Notes: generated by a model from the letters alone, not told the origin. DNA of 64,000 bases from Paraburkholderia panacisoli (GCF_008369935.1 NZ_VTUZ01000040.1:24795-88794); one strand, 5' to 3'; positions 8,505 through 18,603 are shown, counted from the first letter of the stretch. Made by a program: numbers and translations.

Positions 8505-9572
8505 GTGCCCCCTTGCGATTTTGTCTACAACGGTCGCGCAACGCGTGTCGTATTTGGTAATGGATCACGCGTGCATCTGGAGCGCGAACTGCTGGCGCTC
8601 GGCGCACAGCGCGCGTTGGTTCTCTGCAGTCCGGAACAGCACGCACTCGGCGCATCGGTGGCGCAGCAGCTGGGAAGCCGCTCAGCGGGTCTTTTCGATC
8701 GCGCCGCCATGCACGTGCCACTCGAACTCGCTGCCGAAGCACGAACGGTCGCTGCCTCGTTGGGCGCCGATTGCATCGTCGCTGCCGGTGGCGGGTCAGC
8801 TATTGGGCTCGCCAAAGCAATCGCGCTCGAGTCGAGCCTGCCCATTCTGGCCCTGCCCACCACTTATGCCGGCAGCGAAATGACACCGATATACGGGCTG
8901 ACGGACGCAGGCCTCAAGCGGACTGGAACCGATATTCGCGTCATGCCCAAAACCGTGATCTACGACCCAGAGCTGACACTCACCCTGCCCGTTGGCATGT
9001 CGGTAACAAGCGGGATCAACGCTATTGCACACGCGGCAGAAGGCTTATATTCGCGTGACGCGAATCCGCTTACGAGCCTGATGGCGGAAGAAGGCATCAC
9101 AGCGCTCGCGCGCAGCCTGCCCGAGATCGTCGCCAATCCGAACGACCCGTCTGCGCGTGCCGACGCCTTGTACGGTTCCTGGCTATGCGGCGCCGTTCTC
9201 GGAAGCGTCGGTATGGCGCTGCATCACAAGCTTTGCCATACGCTTGGCGGCAGCTTCGATCTGCCGCATGCTCCGACTCATACGATCGTGCTCCCGCATG
9301 CACTGGCTTACAACGCCGAGGCTGCGCCCGACGCCATGAAACGCGTCGCGAAAGCAGTGGGACATGAGAGTGCCGCACAGGGTCTATTCGAACTCGCGCG
9401 TGCAAACGGCGCGCCGATCGCGTTGAAAGACATCGGCATGCGCGAAGACCAGTTGGACCACGCCGCCGACCTCGCGTGCAGCAATGCATACTGGAATCCG
9501 CGGCCGCTGGAACGTAATGCGATTCGTGCCTTGCTTCAGCGCGCATACGAAGGGAGCGCACCAAAGCCGTGA
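8505..9572 (+). CDS. Maleylacetate reductase
   Basis: Iron-ADH-like maleylacetate reductase of 355 residues, reducing maleylacetate to 3-oxoadipate with NAD(P)H. The nucleotide-binding region has AAGGGSAIGLAKAIAL. The family segments LPTTYAGSEMTPIYG and HHKLCHTLGG are present, as is LPHALAYN; His residues in HHKLCH and near DLPHAPTH stand where the metal or active site lies. It starts with GTG at 8505, with GAGG seven bases upstream. It follows the intradiol dioxygenase by 100 bases in the same direction, a combination typical of hydroxyquinol and resorcinol pathways. Confidence 0.92.
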   Translation: MPPCDFVYNGRATRVVFGNGSRVHLERELLALGAQRALVLCSPEQHALGASVAQQLGSRSAGLFDRAAMHVPLELAAEARTVAASLGADCIVAAGGGSAIGLAKAIALESSLPILALPTTYAGSEMTPIYGLTDAGLKRTGTDIRVMPKTVIYDPELTLTLPVGMSVTSGINAIAHAAEGLYSRDANPLTSLMAEEGITALARSLPEIVANPNDPSARADALYGSWLCGAVLGSVGMALHHKLCHTLGGSFDLPHAPTHTIVLPHALAYNAEAAPDAMKRVAKAVGHESAAQGLFELARANGAPIALKDIGMREDQLDHAADLACSNAYWNPRPLERNAIRALLQRAYEGSAPKP

Positions 9573-9584
9573 AGCTCAAAGTAT

Positions 9585-10283
9585 TCACCCTCCCGCCGGC
9601 GCCCTGGACGCCTGTGATGGCTTAAAGACAAGCTGCTCGATTGTGCGCCAGCATGCATCGACCAACGCCGGGTCGGACGCAGAGAGATTGCTCGTCGCCG
9701 ATATCTCAGGGCCAAAGCCCGATAGCGTCGACGTCAGACTGACTAACATATAGTGAAAAATGATAGGCTCGACTGCCGGCAAAGCATGCTCGTTCTGAGC
9801 GGCGCGAATTTGCGGCAGGAGCCACGCAATCAGTGGTTTGAGAATCGTATCCGCGATCCATTGCAGCCTTGAACTGTAGCCTAGCTCTTCCTGAAGCATG
9901 AAGCGATGTAACTCAGGGTACTCCACACTGAAGCGGAATAGCGCCCGATAGGCCAGTTTGACCCGTTCGACTGCACTTGCCGAATCCGAGCCCGACAGAT
10001 TGGCATCGCGTTCACTACGGACACGCTCGAATACGTGCTCTGCAACGGCCTGCCACAGAATCTCCTTGGATCGGAAATGGTATGTGATGAGCGGATGCTG
10101 CACACCCAACCGGTCTGCAATGCTGCGAATGCTTGCAGCATCGAAACGCCTGGACGCGAATTCAACCAACGCGGCGTCCAGAATTGCCGAACGGGTTTCC
10201 TGGGCCCTCTGCTGCCCAGCACGCTTCAGCTCCGCCGGCTGGCGCGTCCGGACGGCATTTTTAGCGGCAGAGTTCTGTTTCAT
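9585..10283 (-). CDS. TetR/AcrR family regulator (copy 1)
   Basis: TetR regulator of about 232 residues. The helix-turn-helix is at about residues 25-70 (RSAILDAALVEFASRRF ... IRSIADRLGVQHPLITYHF). The ligand-binding part shares long stretches with the second TetR at 20147: ELHRFMLQEE, LKPLIAWLLPQIRAAQ and EPIIFHY.LVSLTSTLSGFGPE. By eye about two thirds of positions agree. The start at 10283 is chosen because copy 2 begins at the same point. It is last in the minus-strand series from the monooxygenase and ends convergent with maleylacetate reductase. Probably it represses the upper-pathway genes and is released by a pathway compound or CoA ester. Confidence 0.9.
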   Translation of the reverse strand: MKQNSAAKNAVRTRQPAELKRAGQQRAQETRSAILDAALVEFASRRFDAASIRSIADRLGVQHPLITYHFRSKEILWQAVAEHVFERVRSERDANLSGSDSASAVERVKLAYRALFRFSVEYPELHRFMLQEELGYSSRLQWIADTILKPLIAWLLPQIRAAQNEHALPAVEPIIFHYMLVSLTSTLSGFGPEISATSNLSASDPALVDACWRTIEQLVFKPSQASRAPAGG

Positions 10284-10422
10284 GATGACGTGCCCGCTGG
10301 GGAGTACCATCGGTCCCACCTGGTGTCCGTGGTATCCACTCCTTCACCGTTCTCTCCTGCTATTGCGCGTCATACCCCTTGGACGCCGCGACCGCCCTGG
10401 GGTAAGACGCGGCCGACAGCGC

Positions 10423-12177
10423 CTATTTTGCGAGTACGGTCTGCATGACGCGGCGAAGTTCGGCAGCCGGATCGGCCACCCCTTCAAAGCTGCGCCAGGC
10501 CACATGGTGATCCGGGCGGATCAGCAGACAGCCGAAGTCGCTGATCCCCTTCACGCTCGCCCACTCGCCGGCGTGATCCGCATACGACTGTCGCGGGCCA
10601 ATGACGCGCACATCGATTTCGACGCCAAGTTCCTCGCCGACATGTGCAGCCGCCTCAACCCATGCCTCACCTCCGAGTCCGGTGAAAACAGTGAACCGTC
10701 CATGCCCAGCGAGGTCAAGCGTCGAGTGCTGCCGTCCCTTTTTGTCGAACACCCAGGCGTGGGGCAAGCGAGCGCCCGGCCACGTCGTCGGCTGGTAATG
10801 CAGCTCTGAATCGCGCTCGAAGACCGGTTCCTCCTGACCGTCGGTCACAATCGCGCCCGAGTGATAGCGTTGATTCATTTCGACCCCGTGGGCGTCCAGT
10901 TCATACTTCTTGAACGCCAACGCTTCGCGAATTTCCTCTCGCTGCTTTTCCGCAGCCGCGGTCGACAGGCTGCGAGCATGCATGTTGGCCTGCATGACCT
11001 TCGCATCCGTCGTTTCCGCAATTCCAAGCGCCTCATAAAGCGGCGCGAATTCTGCAATCGACTGATTGGCGCGCGTGACGATCTGCTTTGCAATTGGCGC
11101 GCGCTCCAACGTATAGCTATCGAGAAGCGCTTCACCCGCTTTCCCGTTGATCACTGCGGCGAGTTTCCAGGCGAGATTGAACGCATCCTGAATGGAAGTG
11201 TTGGAACCCAGACCGCCCGATGGCGGGTGCCGGTGAGTAGCGTCTCCCATGCAGAAAACCCGCCCGTCCTGCATGCGCGTGGCGTACATGTTGTTGACCG
11301 TCCACGTATTCGCCCCTAGCAGCTTGATCTCGAGATCCGGTTTGCCGACCAGCTGACGCGCGATCTCCGTGGCCTTGGCTTCGTCGATGACCGGAGCCGG
11401 GTCGTTGATGTCATAGCCCCAGACGATCAACCACTCATTCCACGGCCGCACCATCCGGATCAGACCCATTCCGATGCCGCCGACTTCCGCACCGGGTTGC
11501 ATGATCGGGTAAAGCACCGCGGGCCGATGCGCGACAAGCTCCGTGAGATCGGCGCGGAACCAGATGTTCATCGAGCCGCGCACACCCATCTTCCCCTCGA
11601 AAGGCAGCCCCGCATTCTTCGCCACCTGGGAGTTCCCGCCGTCTGCGCCGACCAGATACTTCGATTTGACCGTGAACTCCTCACCGCTCAATCGGTCACG
11701 GCATACCGTGATCACGCCGGCATCCGTCTGCGTGTGGCTCACGTATTCCGTGCTCATCCGCGCCTCAGTGCCGCGCGAGCAAGCCGTCTTGAACAACAGC
11801 GGCTCCATGAATGTCTGCGGCAAATCGTTCACTCTGGTCGGGCTCGCCAGGCGGCGCTCCCCTCGCGACGTGGGATGCAAGCCCCAGCTCGGCGCGCGGC
11901 CGATTTCCTCGCCCGTCAGACTTTCGCAGAATACCGTTCCGCCCATGAGATCATCACTGGTGGCGTGCAGGTAAGCCTCCTGCTCTACTTCCTTTCCGAG
12001 GTCACGCAGGACCTCCATCGTCCGCTGGTTCGTAATATGCGCCCGCGGCGTATTGGCCAGCCAGCGGTACGTGTTGACGACCATGTTCTCGACACCGTAG
12101 GTGGAAAGCAGCGCTGCACAAGCGGAGCCTGCGGGCCCGGTCCCAACGATGAGTACATCTGTAGTGATTTCTGCCAT
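10423..12177 (-). CDS. FAD-dependent aromatic monooxygenase (phenol/2,4-dichlorophenol hydroxylase type)
   Basis: Class A flavoprotein monooxygenase of 584 residues, in the TfdB/phenol 2-monooxygenase group. Visible motifs are GTGPAGSACAAL (ADP-binding, residues 12-23), the DG motif in LVGADGGNSQV (about residue 170) and the second FAD motif GRVFCMGDATHRHPPSGG (about residue 310). A thioredoxin-like C-terminal domain (about 430-584) is as in phenol hydroxylases. It would hydroxylate a phenolic ring using NAD(P)H and O2. AGGAG precedes the start. If the product is hydroxyquinol or a derivative, the dioxygenase at 7520 could take it further; this link is inference. It shares its direction with the acyl-CoA ligase upstream. 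Confidence 0.9.
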   Translation of the reverse strand: MAEITTDVLIVGTGPAGSACAALLSTYGVENMVVNTYRWLANTPRAHITNQRTMEVLRDLGKEVEQEAYLHATSDDLMGGTVFCESLTGEEIGRAPSWGLHPTSRGERRLASPTRVNDLPQTFMEPLLFKTACSRGTEARMSTEYVSHTQTDAGVITVCRDRLSGEEFTVKSKYLVGADGGNSQVAKNAGLPFEGKMGVRGSMNIWFRADLTELVAHRPAVLYPIMQPGAEVGGIGMGLIRMVRPWNEWLIVWGYDINDPAPVIDEAKATEIARQLVGKPDLEIKLLGANTWTVNNMYATRMQDGRVFCMGDATHRHPPSGGLGSNTSIQDAFNLAWKLAAVINGKAGEALLDSYTLERAPIAKQIVTRANQSIAEFAPLYEALGIAETTDAKVMQANMHARSLSTAAAEKQREEIREALAFKKYELDAHGVEMNQRYHSGAIVTDGQEEPVFERDSELHYQPTTWPGARLPHAWVFDKKGRQHSTLDLAGHGRFTVFTGLGGEAWVEAAAHVGEELGVEIDVRVIGPRQSYADHAGEWASVKGISDFGCLLIRPDHHVAWRSFEGVADPAAELRRVMQTVLAK

Positions 12178-12299
12178 GTCGATTTCTCCTGATATCAAAT
12201 TCTGTCACCCAATGCATTCAGATATTTGATGCGGATGCCTAATTAAATAGAGAACCAGTATCGCGCGTTATGCTTGTCAAGCCGGCTTTCACATCAATC

Positions 12300-14021
12300 T
12301 CACGCTGTCTTTTTCTCGCTCAAACTCATCGATCGAATCATCTCCTCTCGCATCACGAATTTCTGAACCTTCCCCGTAACGGTCAACGGCATATCGTCGA
12401 CGAAGCGAACATACCTGGGTATCTTGTAGTGCGCGATTTGTCCCTGGCAAAACTCCCGGATGTCTTCCTCGGTCGCATACTCTCCTTGCCGAAGCACGAT
12501 CCACGCACATAGTTCCTCGCCGTTCTTTTCGTCCGGCACGCCGAACACCTGCACATTCTGAATTTTGGGGTGCCTGAAGAGGTACTCTTCGATCTCGCGA
12601 GGGTAAATGTTCTCGCCGCCGCGAATCACCATGTCCTTGAGCCGGCCGACGATATTGCAATAGCCGTCGGCGTCGATGGTTGCCAGGTCTCCCGTCCGCA
12701 TCCATCCATCAACGATGCTTTCACGGGTCTTTTCGTTGTCGTCCCAGTACCCCAGCATCACGGAGTATCCTTTTGTGCAGAGTTCTCCAGTTGCACCAAC
12801 GGGAACCGTATTGCCCAAGGTATCGACGATCTTCACTTCGAGGTGAGGTTGAATCCGCCCGACGGTGGTCGTGCGCTTATCGAGCGGGTCGGTCGTTGCG
12901 CTCTGAAACGATATCGGGCTGGTCTCCGTCATGCCATACCCAATGGTGACCTCCCGCATGTGCATCTTCGCGACAACCTGGATCATGGTCTCTACCGGAC
13001 ACGGTGAACCCGCCATGATGCCCGTGCGCAAACTGCTCAGGTCGAACGTCGAGAATTCCGGATGTTCGAGTTCCGCGATGAACATCGTCGGCACCCCGTG
13101 AAGCGCCGTACAGCGTTCTTCAGCGATCGCCGCGAGGGTCGCGCCTGCATCGAACCCTTCGCCCGGGAAGACCATCTGTGCGCCGACCGATACGCATGCC
13201 AGCACGCCGAGCACCATCCCAAAGCAGTGGTAAAGCGGAACGGGGATGCAGAGCGAATCAACTTCAGAAAGATTCATCGCCATCGCAACGAAGCGCCCGT
13301 TATTGACGATGTTTCGATGCGTCAGCGTGGCGCCCTTCGGGTTTCCCGTCGTGCCACTCGTGAACTGGATATTGATTGGGTCGTGAGCAGACAGCACCAC
13401 CGTCGTTGGTCCTTCGGCGCGAAGCATCGCCTCGCCCTCCAGCATCACGACAGAAAACGGCAATATCCCCTGTACGCCGGGGTCCCCGACAGATATCACG
13501 GTGCGAAGCTCTGGCAGGCGTGCACATTGCAGCTCGCCGGCACGCTGCGTCGCAAGTTCCGGCGCGATGTCGAGGAGCATCGAGATGTAGTTCGATTTCC
13601 TGAATTGCTCGGCCGTCACGAGCGCTTTGCACCCCACCTTGCGCAAGGCATACTCGAGTTCCGAAACCCGGTAGGCGGGGTTGATGTTGACCAGCACTGC
13701 CCCGATACGTGCCGTGGCGAACTGCGTGAGCAGCCATTCGAATCGATTGGGCGACCAGATCCCGACGCGGTCACCCTTTGCTATGCCCAGGGACAACAGA
13801 CCCGCGGCAAGCCGATCGACCCGCTCGTCAAATTCTTTCCATGTCCAGCGCACGCCCTGGTCGCGGAACACCACGGCTGGCCGGTCCGGAAAACGTAGCG
13901 CCGTCTCCCTCAGAAACTCGCCGATCGTGGCTTCGGTCAACGGAACATTCGCGGCACCGCGCACATAGGCAATGCCGTCGGCTGGTGCGATAGGCGCAAG
14001 GGGACCGGGTAAGGTTTGCAT
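12300..14021 (-). CDS. AMP-binding acyl-CoA synthetase (copy 1)
   Basis: Acyl- or aryl-CoA ligase of 573 residues (ANL superfamily). The P-loop-like A3 motif is QFTSGTTGNPKGATLTH, the A5 region GYGMTETSP, the A8 hinge MRTGDLATIDADGY, and the catalytic Lys of A10 is in LPLTVTGKVQKF near the C-terminus. It converts a carboxylic acid, ATP and CoA to the acyl-CoA. Start 14021 has GGAGA at the proper distance. It is closely related to the synthetase at 28442 along its whole length. It lies between a crotonase and the monooxygenase, which suggests that the pathway substrate is a side-chain or ring carboxylate activated to a CoA ester. Confidence 0.92.
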   Translation of the reverse strand: MQTLPGPLAPIAPADGIAYVRGAANVPLTEATIGEFLRETALRFPDRPAVVFRDQGVRWTWKEFDERVDRLAAGLLSLGIAKGDRVGIWSPNRFEWLLTQFATARIGAVLVNINPAYRVSELEYALRKVGCKALVTAEQFRKSNYISMLLDIAPELATQRAGELQCARLPELRTVISVGDPGVQGILPFSVVMLEGEAMLRAEGPTTVVLSAHDPINIQFTSGTTGNPKGATLTHRNIVNNGRFVAMAMNLSEVDSLCIPVPLYHCFGMVLGVLACVSVGAQMVFPGEGFDAGATLAAIAEERCTALHGVPTMFIAELEHPEFSTFDLSSLRTGIMAGSPCPVETMIQVVAKMHMREVTIGYGMTETSPISFQSATTDPLDKRTTTVGRIQPHLEVKIVDTLGNTVPVGATGELCTKGYSVMLGYWDDNEKTRESIVDGWMRTGDLATIDADGYCNIVGRLKDMVIRGGENIYPREIEEYLFRHPKIQNVQVFGVPDEKNGEELCAWIVLRQGEYATEEDIREFCQGQIAHYKIPRYVRFVDDMPLTVTGKVQKFVMREEMIRSMSLSEKKTA

Positions 14022-14105
14022 AAATCCATTCTCCAACGCTGCTATGAATCACGGTTCAGGTGTGCGCTGAACCAGGGTCATACGTCTGCTGCAGCCGCCG
14101 CCGCG

Positions 14106-14894
14106 CTATTTGCCGTAAAACACCAACTCGCCAGGCTCCTCGTCGCGGTCGAACGCTTCGGCCGTGTTGGCGAAGCCACGGATGGCGTCTTCCGTGACGT
14201 ACAAACCCATGGTGATATCGAGCATTGCCGCATCTGCACCTGTCACACCGCCACTCGACCACGTCTTGAGCAGGGTGCGCGTCGCCGCAAACGACAGCGT
14301 CGGGCCGTCCGCGAGCCGCGTCACCAGTGCCTGGGCGACGCTTTCGAGCTGATCCGGTTCTGCCACGTGGGTGGCAATCCCAAGCTCCCCGGCAAGGCTT
14401 CCCGGAATCGGTTCGCCCAGCATCGCAAAACGTGAAGCACGGCTACGCCCCACGCGCTCGGCCAGCCGCTGAAGTGCACCCGCGATGGGCAGCATGGCGG
14501 TGGTAACCTCGACGCATCGGAACACGGCATTCGACGCGGCCACGATGAAGTCGCAGGCGAGAGCGAGCTCCAGTCCGCCACCGAATGCCAGCCCCTGCAC
14601 GACTGCCACGGTCGGCACACGCAAGGCCTCGATGGCGCGATACGACGTATTGACCTCCGCGACGAACGTGCGGAACCAGTTCAGGTCCTTGCCCGGCCAT
14701 TCGCGAACCTCCCCGCCGAGGCTGAAATGCGGCCCTTCTGCACGCACGACGAGAACCCGGATATCGCTTTCGCTTGCCTCGTGAACCGCATCCCGGAGGC
14801 ATTGGGCAAACCGCGCGTCAAGCCGGTTGTAGGGCGGATTTGCCAGCACGATATGTCCTTCCTTCCCGCGACGCTCAAAACGAATGCTCTTCAT
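14106..14894 (-). CDS. Enoyl-CoA hydratase/isomerase family protein
   Basis: Crotonase-fold protein of 262 residues. It has the oxyanion-hole segment HFSLGGEVREW and the second conserved block VQGLAFGGGLELALACDF, with the first catalytic-position Glu in GLELA. The second position Glu is probably the one in RCVEVTTAMLP. It would hydrate, isomerise or cleave an enoyl- or aroyl-CoA made by the ligase that follows 84 bases downstream. GAGG precedes the start. The SLGGEV variant of the oxyanion region suggests a divergent subfamily. The exact reaction is unclear. Confidence 0.88.
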   Translation of the reverse strand: MKSIRFERRGKEGHIVLANPPYNRLDARFAQCLRDAVHEASESDIRVLVVRAEGPHFSLGGEVREWPGKDLNWFRTFVAEVNTSYRAIEALRVPTVAVVQGLAFGGGLELALACDFIVAASNAVFRCVEVTTAMLPIAGALQRLAERVGRSRASRFAMLGEPIPGSLAGELGIATHVAEPDQLESVAQALVTRLADGPTLSFAATRTLLKTWSSGGVTGADAAMLDITMGLYVTEDAIRGFANTAEAFDRDEEPGELVFYGK

Positions 14895-14959
14895 TTGCTT
14901 ACCTCATGTTGTCGGTCAAATTCACCGGGCGCGCATGACGCCCTTCAAAGTTCTATAAC

Positions 14960-16699
14960 TCAGGATGACGAATCATTCAGTGGAATGATGGGGAGCAGCA
15001 AATGTGATGGCCGGTCAGCGTCGCGGTAAATCTTGTGAGTCACCGTATTGCTACTGGATACGTGATACGGAATGTATTCGACGTCGGTCATCGCGCCGGT
15101 TCCGGTCGGCACGTCGAGACTGCAAATCTCGACGCAGATGCGATGGCCAGCCTTGAACTGGTTGGCTGTCGCAAGTATTTGGATCTCGTATTTGACGATC
15201 TCGCCCGGCGTAACCGGCTTGATTGAATCCTTCGTGAGCTTGTGGAACGGTTCCCCAGGCTTGGAGCGGTCCGCATCCAATGCCCTGTACGACGCCTTCA
15301 ACCAACCGCGAGTCAGCTCACGTTCGGGCAAAGTATCGGGAACGTTGCGTTCGCCGACGCGCGCGGTAACGACCGACACGTCCGGGCCCACGTCCTTGAG
15401 TACGACGATCCAGTTCGTGTCCGGCTGGTCGATCTCTGCATAGAGCGTGAGCGAGATTGGACCGGCCACCAGGACATCGTGCGCAAGCGGCTCCGTCATA
15501 TAGCGCAGGCGCTCGACCTTGCTTGTCTTCTTGAGCGGCATCTGGGTGAAGACATCCGGCTCGCGCCACGCATCGCCTACTTCCGCCGCGGGTCGCGGCT
15601 CTTCCGTGGAAAGCCGCTCCCAGCCACCAAGGTAATACCTGGCCCATTGCGTCTCGGGCAGAGGCCAGTCGGTGCCCGTGCGCCATTCGTTGGCGCCCAT
15701 GACCCAGTAACGGACCGGGGGCTCGTCCATGATGCCGGTGTCGACACCCTTGAGCCAGTAGTCGTACCAGCGGATGACTTCGTCGTGGTACTGGTGGAAC
15801 GGACGTTCCAGGTGTGCCGGACCGGTAAAGACCAGCTTGCGCGGTTGCTTGACGTTTGCGAAATAGTGCTGCGCGCCCAGCCAATGCAGCTTGTAGGTGT
15901 ATGCATAAGCACCGGAGCCCGTATAGAACGGCACCTTGATCTTCTTGAAGACCTCTTCGCTCCGCTCGACGGCCCCGTCTGGCTCCCAGGGGTTCGTCAT
16001 GATGTGATACATCACCCACGTACGCTGACCCTTCTGCGTCAGAATGTTGTAGAGGTTGATGTACATCTTGTAGTCTGGATTGCGCATGGCCTCGCGCCAG
16101 AGCGCTTCCTGCTCATCCGGCAGCGGTCCGGGCACATTACGCGACTCATGCACCGTGCTGAAAACGTCAAGCAGATACGGGAACGTGTGAATGACGCCGC
16201 CAGGATTGAAATCGCGAAACCCGAACATGCCGCCGTAGGCGCTGCATGCGTCGTAGGGAAAGATCGCCTTGAGCGCCGGATGCCCTTGTGCGGCCGCGCG
16301 CCATTGCTCGCCTGCGAACCCCGAGATGCCGACCATTCCGACTTTCCCGTCCGACCAGGGCTGTTGAGTGATCCACTCGATCATGTCGTAGTGGTCGGTG
16401 TTTTCTTCGCCATAGTGACCTTCGGACTTGGCCGAACCCCGCGGCTGCGCGATCACGTGCACATAGCCGTTCGCCACAAAGCGCCGGGTGTCACCCGCTT
16501 CCACCGGCCCAAACCACAGCGGAGCGTGCGCGGGTTGCGGAGGCAACACGTCGGCAATGTCCGGACCCTGAAGATCCTTGTTATGCAAAGCGGAAGCGTA
16601 GAGTACCGGATACTTCCCGCTCCCCTCGGGTCGATAGACGTCGACGGCGAGACGAGTGCCGTCCCGCATCGTTACGTAGACGTCGCGTTCTTCAATCAT
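14960..16699 (-). CDS. CocE/NonD family hydrolase
   Basis: Serine hydrolase of 579 residues. The alpha/beta hydrolase domain (about 1-340) opens VYVTMRDGTRLAVDVYRPEG and has the RGSAKSEG element and the nucleophile elbow GISGFAGEQW with Ser126. A C-terminal jelly-roll domain (about 400-579) is typical of CocE and X-prolyl dipeptidyl peptidases. The family cleaves esters or amides; CocE hydrolyses the benzoyl ester of cocaine. Start 16699 is fixed by a perfect GGAGGAG. An island operator lies 141 bases upstream and a hairpin ends the preceding MFS transcript, so this gene probably begins its own unit that continues to the crotonase, ligase and monooxygenase. Confidence 0.9.
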   Translation of the reverse strand: MIEERDVYVTMRDGTRLAVDVYRPEGSGKYPVLYASALHNKDLQGPDIADVLPPQPAHAPLWFGPVEAGDTRRFVANGYVHVIAQPRGSAKSEGHYGEENTDHYDMIEWITQQPWSDGKVGMVGISGFAGEQWRAAAQGHPALKAIFPYDACSAYGGMFGFRDFNPGGVIHTFPYLLDVFSTVHESRNVPGPLPDEQEALWREAMRNPDYKMYINLYNILTQKGQRTWVMYHIMTNPWEPDGAVERSEEVFKKIKVPFYTGSGAYAYTYKLHWLGAQHYFANVKQPRKLVFTGPAHLERPFHQYHDEVIRWYDYWLKGVDTGIMDEPPVRYWVMGANEWRTGTDWPLPETQWARYYLGGWERLSTEEPRPAAEVGDAWREPDVFTQMPLKKTSKVERLRYMTEPLAHDVLVAGPISLTLYAEIDQPDTNWIVVLKDVGPDVSVVTARVGERNVPDTLPERELTRGWLKASYRALDADRSKPGEPFHKLTKDSIKPVTPGEIVKYEIQILATANQFKAGHRICVEICSLDVPTGTGAMTDVEYIPYHVSSSNTVTHKIYRDADRPSHLLLPIIPLNDSSS

Positions 16700-16839
16700 G
16701 TCTCCTCCAGATACATAGGTACGTTCGGCTTCAACAGGCGGCCGCTGACGAATTCGAAGGCGGCCCAGATATTTGGAAGTCGGACTTCGCGTCTGCCCTT
16801 CGGCGATGTCCCACGACAATACGACTTCTGCAAATCACT

Positions 16840-16861
16840 ATACTTCACGTCCGTAAAGTAT
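16840..16861. promoter_or_regulatory. Island operator motif, best palindrome
   Basis: ATACTTCACG TC CGTAAAGTAT (16840-16861), a near-perfect 22-bp palindrome with arms ATACTTnACG / CGTnAAGTAT. It is preceded by TCAC, as in the copy at 22577. It lies 141 bases before the CocE-type hydrolase start. TetR operators have this size and symmetry. Confidence 0.65.
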
Positions 16862-16958
16862 GCAAGGCGAGCAATACCTGTTAGCAGGAACTCGAGCACG
16901 TCGTTGGCAATGCTCGTGTCGTTGCTACTACGTCTTCCTTATGACGCGGTATTGGCAA

Positions 16959-16988
16959 CCCGGCGCGCTTGATAATGGGCGCGCCGGG
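16959..16988 (-). terminator. Hairpin terminator after the MFS gene
   Basis: CCCGGCGCGC, ten-base loop, GCGCGCCGGG: a perfect 10-bp stem directly after the MFS stop codon. No clear U-run follows, so it may be a Rho-assisted or RNA-stabilising hairpin. Confidence 0.55.
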
Positions 16989-17000
16989 GATTCAGCGTTA

Positions 17001-18401
17001 TCAATGCACAGGGCTGTCCGGCAGCGCGCTATCAGGCGGCGCCAGGCTGATCGCTTCGAGTTGTTCGTTTGCCAGCCGGCGCTGCGCCGAGAGAATACGC
17101 GCCATCACCGCCATGCAGAGGCTAGCTATCACGAGCGGTATTGACAACGCAGCGCATACGAGCACAAAGGGGTAGCCCGAAATGACTATCAGGCCAATCA
17201 ACGATGAGCCAATGATTGAACCAACCCGCCCAACTGCAACTGTCCATCCTGCACCGGATGCACGCAGCGCCGTTGGATAAAAGATGCCCGGAATGGTGTT
17301 GATGCAGGTTAGCGGGCCGCCGGTAGCCAATCCGGCGAGGAAGATTATTCCCACGAGCCATGATGTCGCTTCGGACAGGCCCAGTACGACGACGAGCAAC
17401 GCCCCTACGGCAAAGGAGCCGCAAATGACCGTGGCAACGTTTATGCGACGCACCAGGAACACGAAGAGCACCGCGCCGGCAAGCGCGCCGAACTGGAACA
17501 TTGACGACACCTGGGAAGCTTCATGCATGGACAGGCCGGTCTGCTTCAAATGTGTCGGCAACCAGTATCCAACGAGAAAGAAGACCAGATACCCGGCAAA
17601 TTCCGTAATCCAGGTGAGCACTGTGCCGAGCCGATAATCCTTTCCTACGAGCCCCAGGCTTCCTTTCTTCGAACCGCCTGGCGCCCCAATGACGAAATAC
17701 AAACCGGAACAATCAACCGCCGGGAAGACTCTGGTCAAGACCCGCCGGACAGCTTCGTTGGACTTACCGCTCGCCACCAGGTAGAGCGGCGATTCGGGTA
17801 CTTGCCAGACGAATAGACTCGCGACGCAGAGCGGCAGGACGCCACTCAGAGCCAGCATTCCTCTCCAGCCCAGCACACCTATTCCGAAAGAGGTGACAAA
17901 GCCAGCGGCCGCGGAGCCGAACAGAATTCCACACATGATGGTGGCGAGCATCGCGGCACGCGAACGATCGGGGCTATATTCAGCGGCAAACGCTGAAGTT
18001 GCAGGCATGGCGGCGCCAATGCCGAGACCGGTGACAAAACGAAACAAAACGAGTTGCACTACCGATTGCGCCTCGCTGGAAGCGATCGCCGCAATACCAA
18101 ACCATGCGATTGCCGCGATGGTCACCACCTTACGCCCTACCCGATCGGCCATCGCTCCGCCGAATATTGACCCGAGCAGCAGCCCAAACAACCCGATCGC
18201 CACCAATGGTGCAAGGGCTGCGGGAGGAAGGTGCCACTCGTGACTGACGGCAGGTGCGATGAACGCCATGACAATCGTATCGAATCCCTCGGTGGTGGTC
18301 GCCGCAAAGCAAAGGATAAACACCACCCACTGTTTTTTCCCTATCGGAAGATCATTGAAGAATCCGCGTATGTCGCGATGAACGTAGTCTATGCGTTCCA
18401 T
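17001..18401 (-). CDS. MFS aromatic acid:H+ symporter (AAHS, PcaK/BenK-like)
   Basis: Major facilitator of 466 residues with twelve predicted membrane segments. It has the aromatic-acid carrier signature in the first helix (ATTTEGFDTIVMAFIAP, with EGFD in place of the usual DGFD) and the loop 2-3 motif GGAMADRVGRKVV. The loop 8-9 equivalent is weaker. It probably imports the aromatic acid used by this island. Two operator copies 34 bp apart lie about 200 bases upstream, in the same pattern as before the porin gene. A hairpin closes the transcript at 16959-16988. Confidence 0.9.
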   Translation of the reverse strand: MERIDYVHRDIRGFFNDLPIGKKQWVVFILCFAATTTEGFDTIVMAFIAPAVSHEWHLPPAALAPLVAIGLFGLLLGSIFGGAMADRVGRKVVTIAAIAWFGIAAIASSEAQSVVQLVLFRFVTGLGIGAAMPATSAFAAEYSPDRSRAAMLATIMCGILFGSAAAGFVTSFGIGVLGWRGMLALSGVLPLCVASLFVWQVPESPLYLVASGKSNEAVRRVLTRVFPAVDCSGLYFVIGAPGGSKKGSLGLVGKDYRLGTVLTWITEFAGYLVFFLVGYWLPTHLKQTGLSMHEASQVSSMFQFGALAGAVLFVFLVRRINVATVICGSFAVGALLVVVLGLSEATSWLVGIIFLAGLATGGPLTCINTIPGIFYPTALRASGAGWTVAVGRVGSIIGSSLIGLIVISGYPFVLVCAALSIPLVIASLCMAVMARILSAQRRLANEQLEAISLAPPDSALPDSPVH

Positions 18402-18603
18402 TAATTGTCCTTGAAGCGTGCGAGGCAGGGTTCACTTCAGCTTGCTACCGCAATGAAGCGCGTCCGAAGTGTCGTATCAAACGTGTCCAGTTCACTCTCC
18501 CGAAGGCGACCAATGTGAAAGTGACGTCGTCGCCTCAAATCATCACAAAGCGCCACTGACGTACTTGCGACAGACGTCATCTGCGCGCGCGTCGCCAAAC
18601 TTT

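Noticed and set aside
15242..16972. Plus-strand open frame of 576 codons
   Set aside because: Antisense to the CocE-type hydrolase, Arg/His-rich, with no ribosome binding site.
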